From: Paenibacillus monticola
Lineage (GTDB): Bacteria; Bacillota; Bacilli; Paenibacillales; Paenibacillaceae
Direction: 5' to 3'
DNA: 64,000 nucleotides
Assembly: GCF_009664975.1 (NCBI RefSeq)
Contig: NZ_WJXB01000014.1
Span: forward strand, 124,001 to 188,000
The notes below the pieces were generated by a model, which was not told the origin of the DNA, made no database searches, and worked only from the letters and a program-made list of their open reading frames with translations. The position numbers were made by a program, and so were the translations under genes. This document shows, one piece after another, positions 52,537 through 60,404 of this stretch (position 1 is its first letter; every line of letters begins with the position of its first letter).

Positions 52537-53757
52537 ATGGATTTGAAGGAGCTGCGCCGGCAGCGGCGTGGCCGTTTCATGGGAAGCATGCTGCCTTATA
52601 TGGGTTATATCATTCAGAGCGGTGTGGCGATGATGTTCCTCTTCGTATTGATCATATTCTCCGCTTGGTATACTTCGTTGCTGCGGGATGTTCCGGCAGG
52701 AATTCCGATTCGCTGGATCATGCTTGCTCTGCTGGGACCTGCAGCGGTGCATAGCGGCTTTCGGACGTATTTGCAGAGTCCGGATACAGTATTCCTGCTG
52801 CCTCAGGGTCACCGGATGAGAGAATATTTTGCTCCTGCCTGGGTAAGTGGGAACGTGTGGAAGATTCTGCGGTTGCTATTTGTACTGATCACACTTTGGC
52901 CGTTGTACATACGTACGGATGCTTCCCCTAAGCAGCTCTTGGTAACGGCCTTGCTGCTAATAGGTGTGAAGCTGCTGTCTAGCTATGGGTTATGGCGAGA
53001 AATTGCGATGCTGTCGCGTCCAGCTTCAATGGCTTACGCTCTGCTGCGCTGGGCTGTAGGAGGCCTAATGGTTGCTGCTTGGCTGTGGCAGCCCTCTGGG
53101 CGAGGCCTGATCTTCATCATATTATTGGCCGCGGCGTATCTAGCGGCGCTTACTATTCCGGGACGTCACTCTGTACCCTGGGAGAGACTCATCGCTGTGG
53201 AAAGGAATCAGGGAGGTCGCGCACTGATGGTTCTGGGCTGGTTCGTAGATGTCCCTGGTCGCGAACAGCGGGTATATGCCCGCCGTTACCTCGCTAAATG
53301 GGGTAGTCGCATCTTGTGGTTGCCCGATACAGCTTATCGCTACTTGCTGACCAAAAGTTTTGCTCGGGGCGATATCTTCGGTATTATAATGCGAGTTACC
53401 GTCTTAGGCTTATTGCTGAGCTGGTGGAACCATGGCAGCTACCTTGGCATTGGCATTTATTTGTTCTTCCTCTTCATCCTAGGTGTGCAGCTATCCGCAC
53501 TGCGTAAACTGCATAGCGAATCGTTCTGGCTCACGGTCTATCCTTTGCCGGAAGGCAGTAAAGGAAGGAATACCACACAATTTGTATTTCGTGCCCATCT
53601 AATTCTGGCTGTGCTGATCGCTCTTCCTTTTCTGGCCTCAGTAGGAGAACGCCCGCTGCTGGTAGTTGGAACATTCGTTGCCGGCATCTTACTGGCCTTT
53701 CTGTTCAAGGGCTACTTGTCCCGTAAAGAGGCGCAGTTGGATGACGATGATATATAA
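52537..53757 (+). CDS. ecsB: ABC transporter permease EcsB
   Basis: A 406-residue permease with about eight membrane helices in the EcsB pattern. It has a basic N-terminus (LRRQRRGRFMG), YLQSPDTVFLLPQ near residue 80, and a cytoplasmic stretch VERNQGGRALMVLGWFVDVPGREQRV. The length matches Bacillus EcsB (about 408). It partners EcsA. ATG 52537, behind AGGGGGG, is used; the open frame extends further upstream inside ecsA. A terminator follows. Confidence 0.88.
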   Translation: MDLKELRRQRRGRFMGSMLPYMGYIIQSGVAMMFLFVLIIFSAWYTSLLRDVPAGIPIRWIMLALLGPAAVHSGFRTYLQSPDTVFLLPQGHRMREYFAPAWVSGNVWKILRLLFVLITLWPLYIRTDASPKQLLVTALLLIGVKLLSSYGLWREIAMLSRPASMAYALLRWAVGGLMVAAWLWQPSGRGLIFIILLAAAYLAALTIPGRHSVPWERLIAVERNQGGRALMVLGWFVDVPGREQRVYARRYLAKWGSRILWLPDTAYRYLLTKSFARGDIFGIIMRVTVLGLLLSWWNHGSYLGIGIYLFFLFILGVQLSALRKLHSESFWLTVYPLPEGSKGRNTTQFVFRAHLILAVLIALPFLASVGERPLLVVGTFVAGILLAFLFKGYLSRKEAQLDDDDI

Positions 53758-53771
53758 TATGAAACCTTAAG

Positions 53772-53817
53772 AATAACGGCTCCGCCGTCCTTTCATGGAC
53801 AGCGGAGCCGTTTATTC
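53772..53817. terminator. Bidirectional terminator after ecsAB
   Basis: AATAACGGCTCCGC and GCGGAGCCGTTTATT with an inner GTCC/GGAC pairing, between convergent ecsB and yjcZ. Confidence 0.85.
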
Positions 53818-53891
53818 TAAAGATTAGGGAATGTCTGGCTAAGGGAAGTGGGAGAGAGCAGAGAGCTCTCTCCCTTAACTGTCATTCCCGA

Positions 53892-54005
53892 TTAGACAAA
53901 GAGTGAACGGCTGATGATGACCAACAGGATAAAGAGAACCAGGATAGCGCCAGTGCTTGTAAATGCGCCAGGATATCCGTATCCGCCTCTAACTTCTTCG
54001 CTCAT
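53892..54005 (-). CDS. YjcZ family sporulation protein
   Basis: A 37-residue protein with a Gly/Tyr-rich start (MSEEVRGGYGYPGAFTS) and one hydrophobic helix (AILVLFILLVIIS), the layout of YjcZ-family small membrane proteins linked to sporulation. ATG 54005 follows AAAGGGG. Its function is unknown. A nested inverted repeat (GGGAATG 53827-53833 / CATTCCC 53883-53889) lies just downstream and may stabilise the transcript end. Confidence 0.85.
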   Translation of the reverse strand: MSEEVRGGYGYPGAFTSTGAILVLFILLVIISRSLFV

Positions 54006-54067
54006 GTTTATTCCCCTTTCGTACTTGAGTTGTTGTACTTGAGTACACGGTATTGTATGTATGGGAG

Positions 54068-54100
54068 GCCATTCGTGTATGGGCCTATGACACGAATGGC
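54068..54100. repeat. 11-base perfect inverted repeat upstream of yjcZ
   Basis: GCCATTCGTGT and ACACGAATGGC around an 11-base loop, 63 bases upstream of the yjcZ start and just beyond the aminotransferase terminator. It could be an operator for yjcZ or an RNA hairpin. No T-run follows on either strand. Confidence 0.5.
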
Positions 54101-54104
54101 AAAC

Positions 54105-54138
54105 AAAAAAGTCAACCCCGGCTAATCGGGGCTGACTT
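54105..54138 (-). terminator. Terminator of the aminotransferase gene
   Basis: On the minus strand AAAGTCAGCCCCG and CGGGGTTGACTTTTTT pair around ATTAGC, 22 bases after the stop. Confidence 0.88.
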
Positions 54139-54160
54139 TGAACAATGAGGACAAGAAGGA

Positions 54161-55462
54161 TCAGGCTTTTTCCAGATCGCGGATTCCCGCATACACAAGG
54201 TCGAACAGATCTTCAAGCTGCTCCTCTTCTATACAGGAGAAGGCAATACGCAGATCCGTTTCACCTAGAGCAATAGTACCGAGACCGTAATTATGGATCA
54301 AATGCAGCCGTAAGTCTTCAGCCGGAACAGTATGCAGCTTCAGACACATGAAATAACCGGAGTTAAATGGATAATAGGTCCACACTTCATCTCCGTATTT
54401 GCCGCTGTCCAATAAGGATTTCACTTTATTCGCGCGGCCTTTCATGATCTGGAACTTCTCTTCCTTCTGTTCGGTGAATTCCGGTGCCTTCAGTGCATCG
54501 AGCACGAAGGTCTGGGACGGATGCGGGCCGCTGGAAATGGTGGCGCGGATGATACCCATTGTTTTTTGTTCCAGAGCCGCCAATAATTCCTTGCTATCCG
54601 ATGCATAGGTGATGAAGCCGACCCGGAAACCCCAGACGAACTCTTCTTTGGTTGCTCCGTCAATCTTAATCGCTAATATACGCGGGTGCAGATTGGCGAG
54701 TTTGCCGAATAAGGATTCCTTGAGTGATTCCTCGAAAAAGAGTCCAAAGTACGCATCATCGCTGACAACTACCACATTGATACCTTCTTCGGCAGCACGG
54801 AGGATAGCCGCAACGATTTCTTCTCCCTCTTTAACGCCGGGAGTATAACCTGTAGGGTTGTTCGGGAAGTTCAACAGTACGATCGCTTTGCCGCGTTCCT
54901 TCTGGGCTAGCAGTGCTTCCAGCAAGCCAGCACTATTAAAGTTCATATCTTCCGTGAATAGCGGATAGTTAACGGTTTCCCCATGACGGCGGATGCCGAA
55001 GGTTAGCTCGTAGTTTTCCCAGTTCTTGTCCGGGTAAATGATGGCATCGCCTGATTCTGCGAACAGATCGGCAACAATGCTAAGCCCGTGTGTCAGGGCA
55101 TTGGTAACGATAGGATTACTAAACGATTTGCCAACGAGCGCAGGGTTCTCACGCAGCATCTTCTCCCGCCATACTGTACGCAGCTCCGGTTTGCCTGCCG
55201 GTGGAGCATAGCCATACAGATCTTTAGGGCTAAATGCGGAAAGCTTCTCTTGAATGACGGCAAGGTGCATAGGCATGCCGCCTTCGGTAGCGATTCCGAT
55301 AGTTGCGTTGTATTTCTTGGCATGAGCGGTAGCCTCAGCGGATTGGCTCAGGATGCCTTCTTTCGGGAAATAAATCTCTTTGCCGAGAGTGGAGAGCATA
55401 TCGTACACATGCTCATTTCCCGCTTTGATACTTTCGTTCAATTGTCCAGCCATTGAATTCAT
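54161..55462 (-). CDS. PLP-dependent class I/II aminotransferase
   Basis: A 433-residue fold-type I aminotransferase. Landmarks are YGYAPPAGKPELR near residue 80, NFPNNPTGY (Asn near 210), VSDDAYFGLFF (Asp/Tyr), the probable Schiff-base Lys in IKIDGATKEEFVWGFRVGF near 265, and a C-terminal Arg in LRIAFSC. The exact substrate is not clear; the context gives no pathway. ATG 55462 has AAGGA 8 bases upstream. The frame runs back to 55507 without a better site. It has its own terminator. Confidence 0.88.
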   Translation of the reverse strand: MNSMAGQLNESIKAGNEHVYDMLSTLGKEIYFPKEGILSQSAEATAHAKKYNATIGIATEGGMPMHLAVIQEKLSAFSPKDLYGYAPPAGKPELRTVWREKMLRENPALVGKSFSNPIVTNALTHGLSIVADLFAESGDAIIYPDKNWENYELTFGIRRHGETVNYPLFTEDMNFNSAGLLEALLAQKERGKAIVLLNFPNNPTGYTPGVKEGEEIVAAILRAAEEGINVVVVSDDAYFGLFFEESLKESLFGKLANLHPRILAIKIDGATKEEFVWGFRVGFITYASDSKELLAALEQKTMGIIRATISSGPHPSQTFVLDALKAPEFTEQKEEKFQIMKGRANKVKSLLDSGKYGDEVWTYYPFNSGYFMCLKLHTVPAEDLRLHLIHNYGLGTIALGETDLRIAFSCIEEEQLEDLFDLVYAGIRDLEKA

Positions 55463-55624
55463 CAGTTTCATCCTTCCGGGGTTCTTGGGGATACATACTG
55501 CTAACATTGCCTAACATTATATCACCGCGGCCTGCAACCGTCACTGTAGAAAGCAGCGGTTTTAGCAATACTTTAAGAACAATTCTGGTGGTTTTCACAG
55601 GGAAGGATGAAGTTGAAGAGAAAT

Positions 55625-56239
55625 TTAGCGGTGATAGGGACAATATTTTTCCATCATTTCTATCGTTTCGGCATCACGTGTCCCGTTTCTTCCGGACAGA
55701 CCCTCGATGACATGAGCCCTTGCCTCTTCTTTCAGATTCTGACCAAACTTGAATTTCGCCGTAATTTCTTCAGGCGTTATGCGTATTACGGCGACCCCCT
55801 TCAAGCGGGAGTGGTACTGGGGATCTGCTGCATCAATAGGAACATAGCCGCCCTCCGGTTGGAGCTTTTTCATGAACAGAGAGAGAATAACGGCTTTTTC
55901 TGTGGAGTCTTCGATTGCTTCAGCTTTACCGTAGGCCGTTACACTTTTGAAATAGGAAGTCGCAGGACAGGCCAACTGGGGATCGCTAAAATAGGATGGG
56001 ATGAGCGCATACTCATCGGCTACCGTGAAGCAGACGTTCTGCTGGCTGCGGATGACCTCCATTTTGCCGCCTGCATGACTACCGTGGAAATAAAAGCAGC
56101 CCTGTGTATATACGAAATTCAGCGGCGTAACCCGTGGGTGCCCCTGTTCATCACTTGTTCCAAGAAAGCCGAAGCTCATCCCGTTCAAAAAAGTAACTAA
56201 TTCTTCCTCCTGGTCTATTTGAAATTCTTTTCTGCGCAT
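55625..56239 (-). CDS. Pyridoxamine 5'-phosphate oxidase-like flavin protein
   Basis: A 204-residue split-beta-barrel protein of the PNPOx-like/NimA type. The core is FLGTSDEQGHPRVTPLNFVYTQGCFYFHGSHAGGKMEVIR, here only cited by position (residues about 24-63). It lacks features of true PdxH. Family members bind FMN, F420 or heme. ATG 56239 follows GGGAG at about 10 bases; the open frame to 56389 would run into the divergent gene. It is divergent from a MocR-type regulator, a pairing often seen for enzymes of vitamin B6 or nitro-compound metabolism. Confidence 0.8.
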   Translation of the reverse strand: MRRKEFQIDQEEELVTFLNGMSFGFLGTSDEQGHPRVTPLNFVYTQGCFYFHGSHAGGKMEVIRSQQNVCFTVADEYALIPSYFSDPQLACPATSYFKSVTAYGKAEAIEDSTEKAVILSLFMKKLQPEGGYVPIDAADPQYHSRLKGVAVIRITPEEITAKFKFGQNLKEEARAHVIEGLSGRNGTRDAETIEMMEKYCPYHR

Positions 56240-56347
56240 AACAATCCATCTCCCTTTTCGAAATAGAATAGAGGATTGCTTGACAATAAAAAAGGGCCCC
56301 TTTACATTATTATTTATGGTCCACTTGGTGGAGAAGGGGGTGAGGAT

Positions 56348-57913
56348 GTGGATATTACGCTGGCATACGACCAATATCTGGCTGTGCACCGCTATAAATA
56401 TTTAGCATTATATCACGCCCTCCGCGCAGCTATATTGGAGGGGACGCTTCCGGGAGGAACGAGGCTACCTTCTACTCGGCGTCTGGCGGTACTCTATGAT
56501 TTATCGCGAGGATCGGCGTCGCAGGTGTATGACATGCTATTGGCAGATGGATATATTAAGGCGAAGATAGGCCAGGGGACTTTTGTCTCCGATGACAGTT
56601 TTGCTGCTTCCAGTGCGGAAGATAAAACGACTGGGTCAGCTGCTAAGGAGGCTGCCAGTCCGGACGAGGCTGGGTTGAATGCGGGGGGATCGAACGGGGC
56701 TGGTGTACATAAGGCTGCAGAGGTTAGCGGAATGAATAGTCAATATGCTGCTATTCCGCTCTCTGCATGGGGGGGACGACTTATTAAGCGGCAGGTGTCG
56801 CTATATAACAATACCCCGGAGGACTTTGTCAGCTTTCGCAGCAGTGGGGTGCTGATGGAGCACTTTCCCTACGCCGAATGGCGGAGTGCCTTGTCCTATG
56901 CTGGGGGCAAGGGAGGTGGGCGCCTAGAAAATGTCTGCCCACCCCAAGGTGACGTGGGCTTACGACAGGCAATTGCTGCCCATTTGCGGATTACCCGTGG
57001 CATTCATGCCGAAGCGGAGCATATCGTGCTGTTCAGCGGCTCGATGCAAGGAATTGTCCTTTTGACACAGCTGCTACTGGAAGCGGGAAGTCCGGCTGTC
57101 GTGGAGGACCCTGGCTTTCATGGAATTCGCAGAGCCATCGAGGCTACGGGCGGGCGCTTGCTTGCCGGGAAGTTAGATAGCAGCGGGCTGCAGGTGGAGG
57201 ATTGGGAGGCACGGCTGCTGTTTGTAACGCCAAGCCGCCAGTTTCCTACCGGAGCGGTGCTGCCTTTGGAGCGGCGGCGGGCACTGCTGGAATGGGCGCA
57301 GCGGCATGATGCGGTAATTGTGGAAGATGATTATGACAGTGAATTTCGTTGGACCGGACGTCCGATCGAACCCTTGAAAGCACTCGATCGGGGAGAGCGG
57401 GTTGTGTATATGGGTTCTTTCTCCAATAGCATGTTCAGGGGGCTGCGGATTGGTTTTGCAGTGCTGCCCTCATCGCTGGTGCAGCCGGCTATTGCCGCCA
57501 AGGCGCTCTATGAGCCGCTCCCGGCCGGGCTGCAGGAGCAGCGAGCCTTGGCGCGGTTCATGAATACCGGCGGCTACAGCCGGCATTTGCGGCGTATGAC
57601 GCGCTTATACGGCGCGCGCAGCCGCAGCTTTCGCACGCTACTGGCGGAGCGGCTTGGCGGTCTGTTTACCCCGCTGCCCGGCGATGCGGGCTTGCATATC
57701 TACGCGCGCTGGCTGCGCAGCAGCGCGGAGTTTGCCGCTTTTCAGGCGGCGTCACGCAGGCGCGGCACAGACTTTAGAGACGCGGCGCTGTACCGGATTA
57801 CGCCGGGCGAGCCTGCGGCCTGTTTTTCTTTCTCTCATCTGGATGAGAACGCGCAGGAGGAGGGAGTAACGCGCCTGCTTCTGGCGTGGAAGGATGTGCA
57901 AAATGCCACGTGA
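56348..57913 (+). CDS. MocR-type (GntR/aminotransferase) regulator lacking the PLP lysine
   Basis: A 521-residue MocR/PdxR-like regulator. The N-terminal GntR winged HTH (LRAAILEGTLPGGTRLPSTR, residues about 28-80) is followed by an Ala/Gly-rich linker and an aminotransferase-like domain (about 165-515). Family stretches are FVTPSRQFPTGAVL, IVEDDYDSEF and MGSFSNSMFRGLRIGF. In MocR proteins the last reads SFSK, with Lys holding PLP; here codon AAT gives Asn. GTG 56348 is 7 bases from AAGGGGG and is preferred to the frame start at 56276. It probably controls the divergent PNPOx-like gene. Confidence 0.85.
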   Translation: MDITLAYDQYLAVHRYKYLALYHALRAAILEGTLPGGTRLPSTRRLAVLYDLSRGSASQVYDMLLADGYIKAKIGQGTFVSDDSFAASSAEDKTTGSAAKEAASPDEAGLNAGGSNGAGVHKAAEVSGMNSQYAAIPLSAWGGRLIKRQVSLYNNTPEDFVSFRSSGVLMEHFPYAEWRSALSYAGGKGGGRLENVCPPQGDVGLRQAIAAHLRITRGIHAEAEHIVLFSGSMQGIVLLTQLLLEAGSPAVVEDPGFHGIRRAIEATGGRLLAGKLDSSGLQVEDWEARLLFVTPSRQFPTGAVLPLERRRALLEWAQRHDAVIVEDDYDSEFRWTGRPIEPLKALDRGERVVYMGSFSNSMFRGLRIGFAVLPSSLVQPAIAAKALYEPLPAGLQEQRALARFMNTGGYSRHLRRMTRLYGARSRSFRTLLAERLGGLFTPLPGDAGLHIYARWLRSSAEFAAFQAASRRRGTDFRDAALYRITPGEPAACFSFSHLDENAQEEGVTRLLLAWKDVQNAT

Positions 57914-58240
57914 CGAGGTATTATGGAAAGTAGGGAAACGTTGTGGGTGCAGGGTTTGTTAAGGAAGTGCCCAATTTTTGAATGAGGGCATGAGAGAACA
58001 TAGGTTAACAATAGAGGCATTTTCTGACGTTAATCAGCTGGATTTCACGTTTAGTAACGACTTAGCAGCATTCACTGCCTCTAATTCTGCCCTGGGTAGC
58101 TAATCTTTCGAAATCCAGTTGCAATAACGGCATTATTTGCTGCTAATTAGAGAAATGGGTTTAAATCCTGCGATTTAACAACATAATCTGTCGTTAAATA
58201 AGTTGAGGCGACTCTACTGATCTTATTTGGGTGGGGCTTT
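57914..58240. other. Intergenic region with a long-range inverted repeat, no gene
   Basis: No ORF with a ribosome site is visible. A 9-base inverted repeat CTGGATTTC (58038-58046) / GAAATCCAG (58110-58118) and several TTAA/AACGAC-like short repeats give it the look of a decayed intergenic repeat element. There is no transposase and no clear target duplication. Confidence 0.4.
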
Positions 58241-58362
58241 ATGCTTACGAAGCAAGTTTTGCGAAGTGAATACACAGAAGCATATGCTCACAAAACTTAA
58301 GCATATGCTTACGAAGCAAGTTTTGCGAAGTGAATACACAGAAGCATATGCTCACAAAACTT
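58241..58362 (+). repeat. Tandem 58-base duplication carrying the A1-B1-A2-B2 leader element
   Basis: Bases 58241-58298 and 58305-58362 are identical over 58 bases with a 6-base spacer. The downstream copy is complete: AGCATATGCT (A1, 58300-58309), AAGTTTTGCG (B1, 58318-58327), AGCATATGCT (A2, 58343-58352) and CACAAAACTT (B2, 58353-58362), then TTAGGAGG and the ATG. It is the same element as in front of hemQ and sdhA. Confidence 0.85.
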
Positions 58363-58377
58363 TTAGGAGGGAACGTT

Positions 58378-59163
58378 ATGCTGCATGCATCGCCGTCCTC
58401 GTTTGTCATCTTGCCGGCCTTGGCGAAGATTGTATGCGAGCCAGGCTGGAAATGGCAAAAAAGAGAGAAGCCGCTGCAAAATTATGATTTGTTTTATGTC
58501 TGGAGCGGGGAAGGTACGGTTGTCCGCAAAGGTGAGCCCTTTCAAGTTGGCAAAGGAAGTTGTTTCCTGTTTCGGCCGGGCGAACATACTAGTGCCACAC
58601 ATAATCCGCAAAAACCGCTCGTACTTACATATATCCACTTCGATGTTATTGGAGAGGTAACGGATATCCCGCAGCCTTACCGTGAGCTTACGGAAACTGT
58701 GGAATTCGAGCATCTGCTCGCTCGGTATGTCCGGCTGTTTCTGGTGAAGACTTACGCTGCGGAGGAAGAGGGGCAGCTGATTCTCAAGCAGCTGATGATC
58801 CATTTGCTGCGGGAGGATCAGGTCATGCCTGTGGAACGCCACGTGAGCAACCAGCTGGCTGAGGTTATCCACGAGATTGCCAACTACGTGAGCCAGCACC
58901 CTGGCGCTTCGCATCGGGTGGAGGATTTGGCGGCACGAGCGGGCTTGTCGCCACGTTATTTTTCGATCAAATTCAAGGAGCTTACAGGCTCCTCTGTCCA
59001 ATCCTATGTCATTCGTGCGCGGATTGAACGAGCCCAGCACTTGCTGTTATATGCCGGTATGAACGTCACGGAGGTGGCGGATGCGCTAGGCTATCGGGAC
59101 ATTTTCTTTTTCAGCCGCCAGTTCAAGCAACATACCGGAAAAAGTCCGTCCGAGATCCGTTGA
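58378..59163 (+). CDS. AraC family transcriptional regulator
   Basis: A 261-residue regulator with an N-terminal cupin-like sensing domain (residues about 20-100, KGSCFLFRPGEHTSAT). The C-terminal pair of AraC helix-turn-helix motifs is VEDLAARAGLSPRYFSIKFK and VTEVADALGYRDIFFFSRQF (about 175-258). It probably senses a sugar or related ligand; the target is unknown, and no sugar operon is adjacent. ATG 58378 follows TTAGGAGG directly behind the duplicated structured leader, so translation may be controlled there. Confidence 0.9.
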   Translation: MLHASPSSFVILPALAKIVCEPGWKWQKREKPLQNYDLFYVWSGEGTVVRKGEPFQVGKGSCFLFRPGEHTSATHNPQKPLVLTYIHFDVIGEVTDIPQPYRELTETVEFEHLLARYVRLFLVKTYAAEEEGQLILKQLMIHLLREDQVMPVERHVSNQLAEVIHEIANYVSQHPGASHRVEDLAARAGLSPRYFSIKFKELTGSSVQSYVIRARIERAQHLLLYAGMNVTEVADALGYRDIFFFSRQFKQHTGKSPSEIR

Positions 59164-59262
59164 TTACTTCGTCTTTGTTTCAGTTATTTCCTACTTGGGT
59201 AATACGTTTCAGCCTAGTTTACAGAGAGTTTACATAACAGCTTGGAAGGGGAGACACTAGGA

Positions 59263-59382
59263 ATGATGCTCAGACGCCGAATATGCAATACAGAATGTAA
59301 AGGTGGAGGCGGTGGGATTTTCAGAAACCGCTTAAGAAGATTGAAACGGTCCAGTGGAATTATCGCCAACTCCTGGTTTTAA
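59263..59382 (+). CDS. Small Arg/Gly-rich peptide with two cysteines, unknown
   Basis: A 39-codon frame starting at ATG 59263 (or 59266) behind GAAGGGGAG and ending at TAA 59380. The peptide is strongly basic (MMLRRRICNTEC, then five Gly, then RNRLRRLKRSSG). A rho-independent terminator starts 12 bases after the stop, which makes an independent short transcription unit likely. I recognise no family. It could be a small structural or sporulation peptide, a leader peptide or a bacteriocin-like product. Confidence 0.5.
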   Translation: MMLRRRICNTECKGGGGGIFRNRLRRLKRSSGIIANSWF

Positions 59383-59393
59383 GAATAGTGTAT

Positions 59394-59431
59394 GAAGAAC
59401 CGGGACCCTTCAGGGTGTCGGTTCTTCTTTA
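59394..59431 (+). terminator. Terminator after the 39-residue ORF
   Basis: GAAGAACCGGGACCC and GGGTGTCGGTTCTTC pair around TTCA with one mismatched position, followed by TTT. Confidence 0.82.
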
Positions 59432-59570
59432 CTTTATTGAGGAATCTTATCTATATTAGAAATAAAGGATACATTTGCATTATAAGCACAAGAAGTTGAT
59501 AGTACTAATTAGATCATGTAGAATCCGTTAATCCAGGTTGCAAGCTATAAGTCCAAAGGAGAGTGAAATG

Positions 59571-60320
59571 ATGTACGAAGTAGTATTGATACGGCATGGA
59601 GAGAGTGAGTATAACCGCCAGAATCTGTTTACAGGCTGGAGCGATCCCGATTTGACGGAGAAGGGTATTCAAGAGGCAAAGGCGGCAGGCAAGCTTCTAA
59701 AAGAAGCGGGATATACCTTCGATCTGGCTTTTGCCTCTGTACTGAAACGTTCGATCAAGACGCTCAATTATGTTCTGGACGAGATGGATCTGCTGTGGAT
59801 TCCCGTACAGAAATCATGGAAGCTGAATGAGCGTCACTATGGTGCCTTACAAGGACTGAGCAAGAGTGAAACGGCCCTGAAATACGGGGAAGAGCAGCTG
59901 CATATCTGGCGGCGGAGCCTGTCGGTCCGCCCACCACAGCTGGAGCCGGATGATCCGCGGTACGCCAGAAATGATATTCGCTATAAAGAGGTTCGAGCTG
60001 GAGATATTCCGCGGGGGGAGAGCCTCGAAGATACGGTTCACCGTGTCGGCGACTTCTGGGGCAAACGAATTGTGCCGCTCATTCACAAAAAAGAACGGGT
60101 TCTTATCTCTGCGCACGGCAATACCTTGCGGGCGTTGATCAAATATATGGAGGATATCGACGAGGCAGCGCTGCTGGATCTTAATATCCCTACAGGTGTT
60201 CCACTGGTCTATAAGCTGGATGAGAATGTGAAGCCGATCAGCCGCTTTTATCTCGGGGTACCAGAGGAAGTAAAGGCGAAGGCTCTTGAAGTGGCCAACC
60301 AGAGTAAGGTGACGGAATAA
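59571..60320 (+). CDS. gpmA: 2,3-bisphosphoglycerate-dependent phosphoglycerate mutase
   Basis: A 249-residue histidine phosphatase superfamily enzyme interconverting 3- and 2-phosphoglycerate. The catalytic LIRHGESEYN is at residues 6-15, with TGWSDPDL, the ERHYGALQGL motif near 88 and SAHGNTLRAL with the second His near 182. The length is typical of GpmA. ATG 59571 is 9 bases from AGGAG; ATG 59568, one codon earlier, is equally possible. It is monocistronic with its own terminator. Bacillota usually use the cofactor-independent enzyme GpmI in glycolysis, so this may be a second isozyme. Confidence 0.9.
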   Translation: MYEVVLIRHGESEYNRQNLFTGWSDPDLTEKGIQEAKAAGKLLKEAGYTFDLAFASVLKRSIKTLNYVLDEMDLLWIPVQKSWKLNERHYGALQGLSKSETALKYGEEQLHIWRRSLSVRPPQLEPDDPRYARNDIRYKEVRAGDIPRGESLEDTVHRVGDFWGKRIVPLIHKKERVLISAHGNTLRALIKYMEDIDEAALLDLNIPTGVPLVYKLDENVKPISRFYLGVPEEVKAKALEVANQSKVTE

Positions 60321-60347
60321 ATTACAGGTGAATTGGCCTATTAGAAT

Positions 60348-60398
60348 GAAAAAAACTCACAGCTCTGTGGAGAAATCTGCAGGGCTGTGAGTTTTTTT
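60348..60398. terminator. Terminator after gpmA
   Basis: AAAAAAACTCACAGC and GCTGTGAGTTTTTTT with an inner CTG/CAG stem. A and T tracts on both sides make it bidirectional. Confidence 0.92.
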
Positions 60399-60404
60399 GG
60401 AAGA

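Noticed and set aside
57914..58240. MITE or insertion-sequence remnant
   Set aside because: There is one 9-base inverted repeat, but no transposase fragment, no flanking duplication and no second copy in the window.
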